From an uncultured Bacteroidales bacterium (GTDB lineage Bacteria > Bacteroidota > Bacteroidia > Bacteroidales > UBA3824): 19,847 bases of DNA. This document shows positions 1 through 6,734 of the stretch, piece after piece. The notes below the pieces were generated by a model, which worked only from the letters and a program-made list of their open reading frames with translations, was not told the origin of the DNA and searched no databases. Both the position numbers and the translations under genes were made by a program. The DNA lies in the NCBI GenBank assembly GCA_937877455.1, contig CALFIU010000109.1:1-19847 (forward strand), in the 5' to 3' direction. Position 1 is the first letter of the stretch; each line of letters opens with the position of its first letter.

Positions 1-2
1 CA

Positions 3-677
3 GTCAGCGAAGACTATATTCTTGGTCATGTCAAAGAGCATTTTGCGGCTGTTGACATTCTCGAAGACGAGAATTTCATTTCGTTGATGTATTATTATGG
101 GATGTTGACTATAAATGGCAAATTTGGTTTCAGATTCAAACTCGCCATTCCAAACAACAATATCCGCAAACAATATTACCAATACATCGTCAACCAGTAC
201 AACGAATCGGCGAAAATCGATGTCAACCATCTGCAAGATACTTTTGACAGTGCGGCGATTTTTGGCAATTGGAAGGATATGTTCGGTTATATAGCCGAGC
301 GGTACTATGCCTGCGCGTCGGTACGCAACACCATAGAAGGCGAGCGCAACATCCAAGGTTATTTTATGGCGTACCTGTCGCTGTGTCCGTATTATTTGAT
401 GTGTCCCGAAGTGGAGATGAACCACGGCTACTGCGACCTCTTCCTAATGCCCGACCGACATGTCAAGGATGTCGCGCATAGTTACATCGTTGAGTTCAAA
501 TACGTCAGCACCAAGGACGCGCCCGAAGAAACCGACAACAAATTCGCCGAGGCTAAGTCGCAATTGGAAATCTACGCCGCTGACGAGAAGGTGCGGAATC
601 TTACTGCAGGCATCACGCTGCACAAGATTGTAATGGTGTTCAGGGGGCTGGAATTGGAGAAGAGCGAGGAGGTGTAG
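3..677 (+). CDS. AAA-ATPase-like / PD-(D/E)XK (PDDEXK_9) family protein, 3' part
   Basis: The reading frame is open from the first bases of the window to a TAG at 675-677, so this is the C-terminal ~224 residues of a longer protein; internal ATGs such as the one at 84 are not the true start. The visible part resembles the second half of the AAA-ATPase_like plus PDDEXK_9 (DUF1703) proteins that are multiplied in Bacteroidales genomes. It has a helical region with the typical 'FISLMYYYGMLTI' stretch, then a nuclease-like fold in which 'GYCDLFLMPD' and 'YIVEFKY' supply the D and the E-x-K of a PD-(D/E)XK site. The N-terminal P-loop ATPase part lies outside the window. The family's biological role is not established; an accessory, defence or mobile function is inferred. 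Family assignment is fairly secure and the full-length state is unknown. Confidence 0.8.
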   Translation, partial: VSEDYILGHVKEHFAAVDILEDENFISLMYYYGMLTINGKFGFRFKLAIPNNNIRKQYYQYIVNQYNESAKIDVNHLQDTFDSAAIFGNWKDMFGYIAERYYACASVRNTIEGERNIQGYFMAYLSLCPYYLMCPEVEMNHGYCDLFLMPDRHVKDVAHSYIVEFKYVSTKDAPEETDNKFAEAKSQLEIYAADEKVRNLTAGITLHKIVMVFRGLELEKSEEV

Positions 678-716
678 AAAAAAAATTCTTTCCTCGCGAA
701 AAAAAATATATCATAA

Positions 717-749
717 TTGCATTATTCTCAAAAAACTTTTGTATATTTG
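717..749 (+). promoter_or_regulatory. Bacteroidota-type promoter for the structured RNA
   Basis: A TTG at 717-719, then 22 nt, then TATATTTG at 742-749, matches the Bacteroidota sigma-ABfr consensus (TTTG, ~19-22 nt, TAnnTTTG). A start about 6-8 nt downstream would fall at the base of the first hairpin (752), as expected for an RNA whose 5' end is a stem. Confidence 0.7.
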
Positions 750-751
750 CG

Positions 752-1040
752 CTGTCAATCCCTTGCCGAAAGTTCTTCGGGACAGAGGGTGGGATTGACA
801 GACATATAAAATAAAGGCGTTACTTACGCTTTGTTTTTGACTTGTTGAAATTTGGTCGTTTCGCATAGATTGTCAATTACAAAGCAACGGTGATGCCTGT
901 GGGGTATGTATAATCACAAGCCACAGTGCTTGTTGTGTACATATAATCGTGGGCTTTCGGCGTTGCTCGTTTCTGACAATCGGGTAAGACCAAAGCCTCA
1001 ACAAGTGGGACGAGCAATAGTAGAAAATCCCACGTTTTTT
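752..1040 (+). ncRNA. Candidate structured ncRNA or long leader (~285 nt), unclassified
   Basis: No convincing gene lies between 677 and 1131, yet the segment is full of nested complementary blocks. An 11-bp perfect stem pairs 752-762 with 791-801, with an inner hairpin 766-770/776-780. A small hairpin pairs 813-820 with 826-832 (one G-U). One very long arm follows: 841-848/998-1005, 851-857/988-994, 868-875/974-981, 883-889/961-967 and 905-910/938-943, all in proper nested order. A 7-nt block at 964-970 is also complementary to 1010-1016, allowing a pseudoknot or alternative fold. A promoter sits directly upstream and a T-tailed hairpin ends it. It could be a free small RNA or the attenuated leader of the lipoprotein gene at 1131. 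I cannot assign it to a known RNA family. Helices were found by eye, not by a folding program. Confidence 0.65.
1005..1040 (+). terminator. Intrinsic terminator ending the structured RNA
   Basis: GTGGGA at 1005-1010 pairs with TCCCAC at 1028-1033, followed by G and six Ts (1035-1040). The 5' arm abuts the closing helix of the long arm, and bases just after it (1010-1016) can pair instead with 964-970, so terminator formation could compete with another fold. Confidence 0.55.
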
Positions 1041-1130
1041 GTTTTATGAGGTCTGAGAATAAATGCAATTTGACAAACATTCCTTTCTGATTCGGGATTT
1101 GCGGCGAGGGCAAAATATATAAATAAACCT

Positions 1131-1934
1131 ATGAAAAAACGATTTATTTGGATGATGGCGGCACTGCTGATGATGCTGCCATTCGCGCTGACCTCGTGCG
1201 GCGACGACGAAGATGATGCAAAGGCGTTTGTAAAAATCACCGTACTGAACGGAGGAACACCACAGTCGGGAATCACAGTGTATATGTTTGACAGTCAGAC
1301 TGCAAATGTAATCGGATTCTCGACACTTCATTCGCAAAAGAGCGTTGCGACTGGTTCTGATGGTGTCGCCACGTTTGAGTTAGGTGAATTTGATTTTGAT
1401 GTCATAGATTCGCAGACAACGCTCTATTTCGTAACGTTCACCAAAGATGCATCAGGCAAGGAATACCAAAGCCAGGCAGTCATCACAATCAAGAAAGGCG
1501 AGACTAAGTCAGCAACAATTAACATTGGCGGTACAACGACCTACGACAATGGCGGTACAACTGGCGGAAACACTTCAACTTCCAAGAAGTATTCAATCAA
1601 GCAAGTGGTGAAAGAAACCGTAATGACAGTCCACAGCCAAACCTACACTGGTTCTGCATCCAACAGAAGTTATGTAACCGTCCAACTTCTGAAGAACACT
1701 GTAAGTTGGTATTACGCAGTGTCGTCGCAATTTGCCGAAACTGGCACTCCTACACTCGGACTTTTGGGCGGGTTGATGAAATATCTCGACCCGGCTTCAG
1801 GCTTGCTTGCCAACAATGTAAGTTCGCTTTCCGCTCCAACAGGAACCGCTGATGTCAATGTGTATTTCATGATGGACATCGAAAACCTCAACATTTTTAA
1901 CGACAAGTCTGGTCAATTCACAACGTATGTGTAA
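1131..1934 (+). CDS. Secreted lipoprotein with Ig-like/regulatory-like N-terminal domain
   Basis: The 267-residue product has a clear type II signal peptide: MKKR, a hydrophobic stretch, then the lipobox LTSC with the lipidated cysteine at residue 23, followed by an acidic GDDEDD linker. Residues ~30-130 look like a small beta-sandwich of the carboxypeptidase-regulatory type ('GGTPQSGITVYMFD', 'GVATFEL'). A Gly/Thr/Asn-rich linker lies at ~133-150, then a second domain of unknown type. It is probably anchored on the outer membrane or surface; substrate or partner unknown. The ATG at 1131 lies 91 nt after the RNA terminator. The TAA stop at 1932-1934 is followed in the same frame by 47 further sense codons split by one more TAA (see next entry), so the present product is probably truncated by ~50 residues. 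No family name is recognised for the C-terminal domain. Confidence 0.75.
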   Translation: MKKRFIWMMAALLMMLPFALTSCGDDEDDAKAFVKITVLNGGTPQSGITVYMFDSQTANVIGFSTLHSQKSVATGSDGVATFELGEFDFDVIDSQTTLYFVTFTKDASGKEYQSQAVITIKKGETKSATINIGGTTTYDNGGTTGGNTSTSKKYSIKQVVKETVMTVHSQTYTGSASNRSYVTVQLLKNTVSWYYAVSSQFAETGTPTLGLLGGLMKYLDPASGLLANNVSSLSAPTGTADVNVYFMMDIENLNIFNDKSGQFTTYV

Positions 1935-2081
1935 GGTACACGCAAAGGTATCAACAGCGGCATAGTGGATGTTGAAGTACCAGCCGCAAATGGCGCAACT
2001 TGGTAACTCGGACTCGAAAATCCTGACTTGAAAGACGCAATCTACGTTACAATAGAAGTTTGTGCATTAGTTTACGAATAG
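1935..2081 (+). pseudogene. In-frame coding tail of the lipoprotein, after nonsense codons
   Basis: Directly after the TAA at 1932-1934 the same frame reads 'GTRKGINSGIVDVEVPAA' and on to 'GATW', a second TAA (2004-2006), then 'LGLENPDLKDAIYVTIEV' and on to a TAG at 2079-2081. Composition and codon use match the preceding gene, and the segment ends just before the next gene. The simplest reading is a longer ancestral lipoprotein with two nonsense substitutions. Confidence 0.6.
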
Positions 2082-2120
2082 AATAATTAATCCAACATAA
2101 TTCACTAAATAAAAATAACA

Positions 2121-3211
2121 ATGAAAAAATATCTATTTATAGTTTGTTGGCATTGCTGTACACTGCCATGATATTCTCGTCGTGCAAAAAGGATGAAAAC
2201 GATCCTCAGCCAGACAATTCAACACAAACCACAAAAACTGAAACATTAAAAGACAGTTATGGCAATGTAATTGGCACACGTACCACTACAACAACAACCG
2301 TCAATGGACAAACAACAACCCAAGTTGTTATCAAAGATATAGATGGAAATGTCATTGACAATAATGCAACATTCACCGTTACCTACAACACAACAGATGG
2401 CGTTGAGGGTTCGGTTCCAGCCGCTCAAAGTGGTAAATTTGGAGAAACAATCACCATAGCTGATCAAGGAACACTTAAATATAGCGACTGGGATTTTTTA
2501 GGTTGGAACACAAAATCTGATTACAGCGGAAAGACAATTGAAGCCGATTCGTCGTTAACACTTACAGAAAACTTAAATTTGTATGCTATGTGGGGTGTCA
2601 ACTACGAATACGCTATTCAATTTGATCCAAATGGTGCAACAGATGGGGAATATCCTCCAATCCTTTACTTAAAGAATAAATATTTCAAGGAAATTGAACT
2701 GCCCAAACCAACATTAGTTAAAGGCAAACTTGTTTTCAAAGGTTGGTGTGGCAACGCTGAAGGAAAGCAGTCTACCACTGATATTTTAGGTTCAGAAACA
2801 ATTTATCCTGCGGGCGAAACAATTAAAGAAGGTGATTCATATTTCTCAAAATTAAAATATTTCTTGAGTTTAAAAGCAAATTACAGCAATAACTACACCG
2901 CAACTCTTTACGCAATATACGGTGAACCCGAATCAGAAGTAATTGAGAAATTACCTACTGTAATAATAAATCATAGTTCAACTAAAACATATAAAGTATG
3001 GATAGATGATAAGTTGGTAGCTACGTGGACAAGTTCAGGAACATACAGTTTTAAAGTTTCTCCAAATGTGAAACACGAACTTTACATTCAACAACAAGAT
3101 GGTTATGTGTTAACACCAACAAGCTGTACAAAATATTTCACTCTTAAACCTGGGGAATCTATAACATTTTCTGGTCCACAAAGCAGTACATCAACCTCAT
3201 ACTTCAATTAG
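2121..3211 (+). CDS. Lipoprotein with Listeria-Bacteroides (InlB B-type) repeats; slipped frame at start
   Basis: The body of the protein runs in one frame to TAG at 3209-3211. An ATG at 2121 is one base out of frame with it. If the A6 run at 2124-2129 were A7, the product would begin MKKISIYSLLALLY and reach a perfect lipobox FSSC, a normal lipoprotein signal. As sequenced, only a weak TTG start at 2144 gives the main frame. A Thr-rich linker follows the cysteine. Next come two units of the Listeria-Bacteroides repeat (Flg_new-like): 'FTVTYNTTDG' to 'LNLYAMW', and 'YAIQFDPNGATDG' to 'TATLYAIY'. A C-terminal beta-rich domain has no family I recognise. It is likely a surface-exposed lipoprotein with an adhesion-like architecture. 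It lies 39 nt after the previous gene's extended frame, so co-transcription is plausible. The start uncertainty may be phase variation or a base-calling error. Confidence 0.75.
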
Positions 3212-3212
3212 A

Positions 3213-3254
3213 AAAATGCCGTGCGTGGCAGCAACATACCTCGTGCGGCATTTT
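3213..3254 (+). terminator. Intrinsic terminator after the repeat lipoprotein
   Basis: AAAATGCCG at 3213-3221 pairs with CGGCATTTT at 3246-3254, immediately after the TAG of the lipoprotein; the 3' arm runs into a short T-rich tail (TTTTCTTT). Confidence 0.65.
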
Positions 3255-3352
3255 CTTTAAGGTTAGGCTTTTTAACAATTCCAGATATGAAAAAAAACAC
3301 TCATGCTATTCCACTTGTTTGTTACGTATGGAGAAGTGTGTGCCTTTCGTAG

Positions 3353-3451
3353 GACATCATCATCACTCGCGACGGACAAAAGATATAAGCAAACATTGAG
3401 GAAATTGACGATTTGCAAATAAAATACAAAAAGACATCAAACTCCTACTAA
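3353..3451 (+). pseudogene. Short remnant of a Bacteroidota secreted-protein domain
   Basis: The frame reads 'DIIITRDGQKI', a TAA (3386-3388), then 'ANIEEIDDLQIKYKKTSNS' and Y before another TAA. The pattern (I-x-x-DG-x-x-I-x-A-x-I-x-EI ... IKYKK) is typical of small repeated domains in Bacteroidota secreted or lipoproteins that follow an export signal. No start or upstream part remains. Assignment is by pattern memory only. Confidence 0.4.
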
Positions 3452-3504
3452 CTCGCTTTTGTGTTAAAAAATGAAAAATACAGAACATCATCTACAACAA
3501 CTAG

Positions 3505-3747
3505 ACTGCTGGCAAGTTTTACAACTACTCGTCCGCGTCTGGCATCCGCTATACTGTTGACCTCCAAAAGCCCGCCGGTGAAAATATAACCATCCTCGGT
3601 TTCATGGACGGATGTCCCTTCAATCTTTACGCCATCTACACCGGATTCTCTGGCGGTGTCAACACAATCCGCCTCATTCCGCCGCTCTGCATCACCGAAA
3701 AGGAAATCGACAGATTTGTGGAGGCATTCGACAAGGTAACGAAATAA
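3505..3747 (+). pseudogene. Chimeric remnant: 5'-nucleotidase C-terminal piece fused to aminotransferase C-terminus
   Basis: From just after a TAG (3502-3504) to a TAA at 3745-3747 one frame reads through two unrelated families. The first part, 'FYNYSSASGIRYTVDLQKPA' then 'ITILGFMDGCPFNL', matches the C-terminal substrate-binding domain of 5'-nucleotidase/cyclic phosphodiesterase proteins (5_nucleotid_C). The second part, 'GGVNTIRLIPPLCITEKEID' to 'AFDKVTK', is the usual C-terminus of class III PLP aminotransferases such as acetylornithine aminotransferase. The switch lies near 3640. Neither part has its active site and there is no start codon, so this is a deletion junction that happens to keep the frame. 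Confidence 0.6.
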
Positions 3748-3771
3748 TTGACAATTGACAACGAAAAATTC

Positions 3772-3809
3772 ATAATTGCGCGGTGTGGAGAGAAGCACTG
3801 CGCAATTAT
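3772..3809 (+). repeat. 14-bp inverted repeat (hairpin) before the AAA gene
   Basis: Positions 3772-3785 and 3796-3809 form a 14-bp stem (one G-U) with a 10-nt loop, GC-rich at its tip side. There is no T tract, so it is not a classic terminator; it may end transcription weakly or be the scar of a mobile element. Confidence 0.5.
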
Positions 3810-3820
3810 TTGAAAAAATG

Positions 3821-3850
3821 TTGTTTTATCAATTTTTATTGATAATTTTG
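3821..3850 (+). promoter_or_regulatory. Promoter of the AAA ATPase gene with overlapping palindrome
   Basis: TTG at 3821-3823, 19 nt, then TAATTTTG at 3843-3850 fits the Bacteroidota consensus. A palindrome TATCAAT (3827-3833), four Ts, ATTGATA (3838-3844) sits between and overlaps the two boxes, the position expected for a repressor operator. Confidence 0.55.
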
Positions 3851-3868
3851 CATCGTAAAAAACTCAAT

Positions 3869-5245
3869 ATAAAAAAAATTGAAATTCATAATTTCGGACC
3901 AATTAAAGACGCTGTAATCAATATTAAACCGATGCTTGTCATTATAGGACAACAGGCAAGCGGCAAAAGCACTATTGCAAAGTTGATATATTTTTTTTGA
4001 AACTATTCAAAGCGATTTTTTTCAAGGTATTATCAGTCTAAATTGGAATATTTTGATATTACAAAGGATTTAATAATTCCTATTAGAAGTAGATTTTATG
4101 AATTTTTTGGGTCTATATATCATTTGCCTGATTTCGAAATTATCTATTATTATGATAATGATAAATCCTTGAAGGTTATATTAAATGATGAGAAGAAGAT
4201 ATATGCAAGATTTTCTGATTCGTTTTTTAGTAATGAAAACGATTTGAAAGAGCTTCGATCATATAAGAAGGATTTATTAAAAATAAAGGCGGAATTAGAA
4301 AACTTGGAAACAAAAGATAATATTCCGCTGAGAGTTTCGCTACAAGGACAGCAATTGGACAAGTTGCATTTATTTAATGATAAAATTAATGCAATGTTCA
4401 ATAACAATCACAATGACTCTTTGTTTATTATCGCAGGCCGTAATGCAACAGTTGGATATGGGACAACATTTGAAGATATGTTTAGGCAGAATTTACAAAA
4501 CAGAATCGTAGAACAAGGAAAAAGAATTTTTGTCCATAATGAACAAAATATTGATGAAACACTTATGCTTGATTTCATCCAATGAGTTATTAGGATGAAA
4601 CAGTTGTTTATCAATAATGGCAATTTTCAAGGAATGATTTCAAGTTCCAAAGGTGGTAAAAAGGAAAAATTGTCGTATGCACACAAATTGATTAATCACA
4701 TATTAGGAGGTCAATATTCTCCATCTTCTAAATATGGAGAGCGTATTGTACACGGAAAACAATATGTTTATTTAAATAACATCTCCTCTGGTCAACAAGA
4801 GTCAATCCGCATTTTGCAGGATGCATTTTTGGGTATCTTCCAAGGCAACAGTCTTTTTAGGATTGTTGAGGAGCCAGAAGTGCATTTATTTCCAGAAGCA
4901 CAAAAGGCAACCATCGAGGTCTTGACATTGGCTCTCAACAACAGGGCTGACAACAACCTCATCATCACAACGCACAGTCCATATACGCTGACTGTTATCA
5001 ACAATTTGATTTATGCGTCGAAAGTCGGTCAAAAGAATCCTCAGGAGACTGAAAAGATAGTTGATAAAAACCTCTGACTCCCAACGGAACGTGTGGCTGC
5101 GTACATTCTCGAAAATGGAAAGGCCGAATCAATCATCGACGAAGAGTTGGGCGAACTCAAAGCCGAAATGATTGACAATGTGTCAAAAATAATCAATCAC
5201 GAATACGACCAACTTTATGACATCGAGTATGGCACAGAGCAATAA
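3869..5245 (+). pseudogene. ABC-type AAA ATPase (AAA_15/AAA_21-like, SMC/RecF fold), decayed
   Basis: One frame from 3869 to the TAA at 5243-5245 carries every element of an overcoming-lysogenisation/RecF-like ATPase. It starts 'KKIEIHNFGPIKDAVINI', then Walker A GQQASGKST (3947-3973). A long helical middle follows, then 'IIAGRNATVGYG', the ABC signature 'NNISSGQQESIRIL', Walker B 'FRIVEEPEVHLFPEAQ' and switch 'ITTHSPYTL'. Such ATPases commonly drive two-gene phage-defence modules. It is broken at several points. The expected ATG is ATA at 3869. The TGA at 3998 is better explained by two compensating slips (T8 at 3991-3998 should be T7, T7 at 4016-4022 should be T8), restoring 'YFFETIQSDFFSRYYQSKLE'. 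TGAs at 4583 and 5075 are point nonsense codons. The product should not be made in full unless these are sequence errors. Confidence 0.7.
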
Positions 5246-5439
5246 AATCAACATAAACGCACAAAACGGAAAAGGCGAACCTAAATATCCTTTTTTCGTT
5301 CAATACCCAACCAACATCGAAAATCACAGTTGCAGCAACCAAAGCGCGTAGGAAAACAGTCGTAAATATCTGATTGACTATATGTCAAAGAATCAAAGTC
5401 AAGACGAAATCGAAAAATATCACAAAAAAATACTCAATT
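5229..5439 (+). pseudogene. Partner gene overlapping the AAA ATPase gene, truncated
   Basis: An ATG at 5229 opens a frame that overlaps the last 17 nt of the ATPase gene: 'MAQSNKININAQNGKGEP' then 'PFFVQYPTNIENHSCSNQSA', TAG at 5349-5351, then 'ENSRKYLIDYMSKNQSQDEI' onward without a break until it meets an unrelated gene start near 5440. The overlap and shared frame quality suggest a translationally coupled second component of the ATPase module. It is cut off at its 3' end and carries one nonsense codon. I do not recognise the family; the visible ~70 residues show no catalytic motif. Confidence 0.45.
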
Positions 5440-5594
5440 ATGAAAAAAACTTTCTATTTTATTTTTTGCATTGACAGCGATTAATATTTCTGCGCAAGAA
5501 TACACGCCAATCAAGCAAAACCCAATCACATCCGTCAAAAACCAGCATCTAAGCGGAACGTGCTGGTTTTCAACGTTATACTTTTCTGCCATTA
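5440..5594 (+). pseudogene. pepC: Aminopeptidase C (C1B peptidase) N-terminal fragment
   Basis: ATG at 5440 starts 'MKKTFYFIF', and after one slipped T (T6 at 5462-5467, T5 expected) continues 'ALTAINISAQEYTPIKQNP' and 'VKNQHLSGTCW', the N-terminal signal and catalytic-cysteine motif of bleomycin hydrolase/aminopeptidase C-like C1 peptidases of Bacteroidota. The usual GTCWSFS reads GTCWFS, a 3-nt loss. The frame stops resembling the family at ~5586, and the Rpn repeat block begins at 5595, so about nine tenths of the gene is missing. A stem AAAACCAGCA (5538-5547)/TGCTGGTTTT (5561-5570) falls in this stretch and could act as a hairpin. Confidence 0.6.
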
Positions 5595-5647
5595 TAATAT
5601 AAGGTTTAAATCGTTAGTCAGTTTACTTATCTTACCATTCTACCACC

Positions 5648-6709
5648 TTATTTCTTCAAAATCTCCTCAACTTGCTGTTGACTAATATTCAGAATTTGAG
5701 CAATTTGTGCTGCCGTACTTGTTACAGATAATGCTTTAATGGCAGCGGAGAGTTGGTCTTTTTGCTGCGAGAGTTGTGCCTCTTGCTGCGAGAGTTGCGC
5801 CTCTTGCTGTGAGAGTTGCGCATCCTTTTGCGAGAGTTGGTCTTTTTGCTGCGAGAGTTGCGCCTCTTGCTGCGAGAGTTGTGCATCCTTTTGCGAGAGT
5901 TGCGCACCCATTTTATCAATTCTGCCTTGCAACTCTTCTGCACGGCGTTCCATTTTTATCTGGTTGTTCCAAGCGTATTGCTCCAAATCGAGATCGCCGC
6001 GCAATTGCTTGTCGGCGGAGGCTTTTTGGAGGACGCGCATAATGGTGCGGTAGTCGTCTGAATCGTCGTAATATTCGTCTAATTCTATTAATTGACTATT
6101 TGGTGCGGTGTCGCTGAAAATTGTTAACAACCTGTCTAAGTGCGTCTTGACATTCTGTTTTGTGAGCGGCGCAATCACAAAAGTAACTGTGTGCGTCAAA
6201 CCATTGATGTAGTCGTTGTTGTCGGGAATTTGAATGATGTTGCCCTCTTGATCCTTGAAAATATTTTCGCCGTGCATTACCGACTGTTGCAAGCCATTGC
6301 CAAGTTCGTGTCCCAAAATGTAGATGGAATGTATCGGCAACGGATGCTCTACGATGGTTTCGGCATTGTTTTGAGAATTCTTGATTGTCTCCTGATATTT
6401 CTTGGTCTGATCCATGTATATGGCGCCGAGGTATGCTCGGAAACGCATTATCTCGCCTTCCTCCAACGCCTTTTGAACCTCGATATGCACAAGTTGATGC
6501 TTGCCGCTCTTGTCCAAAATTGTGGCGGAAAAATCTAATTTGAATATTTTTTTGCCGTCGGGCAACAATGCCGAATATTCGTTGTTGTTCATCTGAATAG
6601 ACACAACCTTGGTTTTCAAGATGTTGCCTATCAATACCTTAGCGACTTTTTCGTCTTGCATCAGGTATTTGAACACGGTGTCATATATGGGGTTTACAAC
6701 TTGCGCCAT
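5648..6709 (-). CDS. Rpn-family recombination-promoting nuclease / PD-(D/E)XK transposase-like protein, copy 1
   Basis: 353 residues. The N-terminal ~260 residues match the Rpn/PDDEXK_2 group: 'NPIYDTVFKYLMQDEKVAKV' at the start, then nuclease motifs 'FKLDFSATI' (D59) and 'HIEVQKA' (E77, Q79), typical of the (D)...E-x-Q variant. Family members are known as RecA-independent recombination-promoting DNases related to transposase_31. Residues ~265-325 are a coiled coil built from 7-residue repeats (AQLSQQE/K-D), and the last ~30 residues ('AAQIAQILNISQQQVEEIL') look like a helix-turn-helix-type tail. The start is ATG at 6709, preceded by its own promoter. The fragments downstream (pepC) and upstream (NADAR) are decayed while this gene is intact. 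The exact mobility mechanism is unknown. Confidence 0.8.
   Translation of the reverse strand: MAQVVNPIYDTVFKYLMQDEKVAKVLIGNILKTKVVSIQMNNNEYSALLPDGKKIFKLDFSATILDKSGKHQLVHIEVQKALEEGEIMRFRAYLGAIYMDQTKKYQETIKNSQNNAETIVEHPLPIHSIYILGHELGNGLQQSVMHGENIFKDQEGNIIQIPDNNDYINGLTHTVTFVIAPLTKQNVKTHLDRLLTIFSDTAPNSQLIELDEYYDDSDDYRTIMRVLQKASADKQLRGDLDLEQYAWNNQIKMERRAEELQGRIDKMGAQLSQKDAQLSQQEAQLSQQKDQLSQKDAQLSQQEAQLSQQEAQLSQQKDQLSAAIKALSVTSTAAQIAQILNISQQQVEEILKK
5748..5894 (-). repeat. Seven tandem 21-bp units coding the coiled coil (copy 1)
   Basis: Seven 21-bp units beginning GAGAGTTG (+ strand), plus a partial eighth from 5895, encode the heptads of the Rpn coiled coil. Units fall into three sub-types (GGTCTTTTTGCTGC, CGCCTCTTGCTGC, CGCATCCTTTTGC). 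The length keeps frame, so unit gain or loss would vary coiled-coil length only. Confidence 0.85.
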
Positions 6710-6734
6710 CGTCTGTTTAGTTTTTTAGTTTTGG

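Noticed and set aside
877..1113. A 78-codon minus-strand frame and two overlapping ones (to 1337).
   Set aside because: They lie antisense to the structured RNA and the lipoprotein start, lack promoters, and their conservation would follow from RNA conservation.
3448..3798. A 116-codon minus-strand frame over the chimeric remnant.
   Set aside because: The plus strand holds recognisable 5'-nucleotidase and aminotransferase sequence; the minus frame has none.
3869..5245. UGA read as tryptophan: the ATPase frame has three TGAs and no TGG.
   Set aside because: The first TGA is better explained by two compensating T-tract slips, the second may derive from an arginine codon, other genes here use TGG for Trp, and TGA ends genes at 10350 (ATGA overlap), 18597 and 18819.
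5538..5570. Terminator hairpin as the sole explanation for the sequence at 5538-5570.
   Set aside because: The stem is real but the bases also encode the conserved aminopeptidase C motif, so it is kept as a note in the pepC entry.
5748..5894. CRISPR array.
   Set aside because: The 21-bp units are contiguous without spacers and code for heptads in frame.
5739..6061. Cys- or Arg-rich plus-strand frames opposite the Rpn repeats (also 7621-7943) and the -1 frame at 5722-5943.
   Set aside because: They are shadows of the 21-bp tandem repeat; composition is an artefact of reading the heptad codons in other frames.
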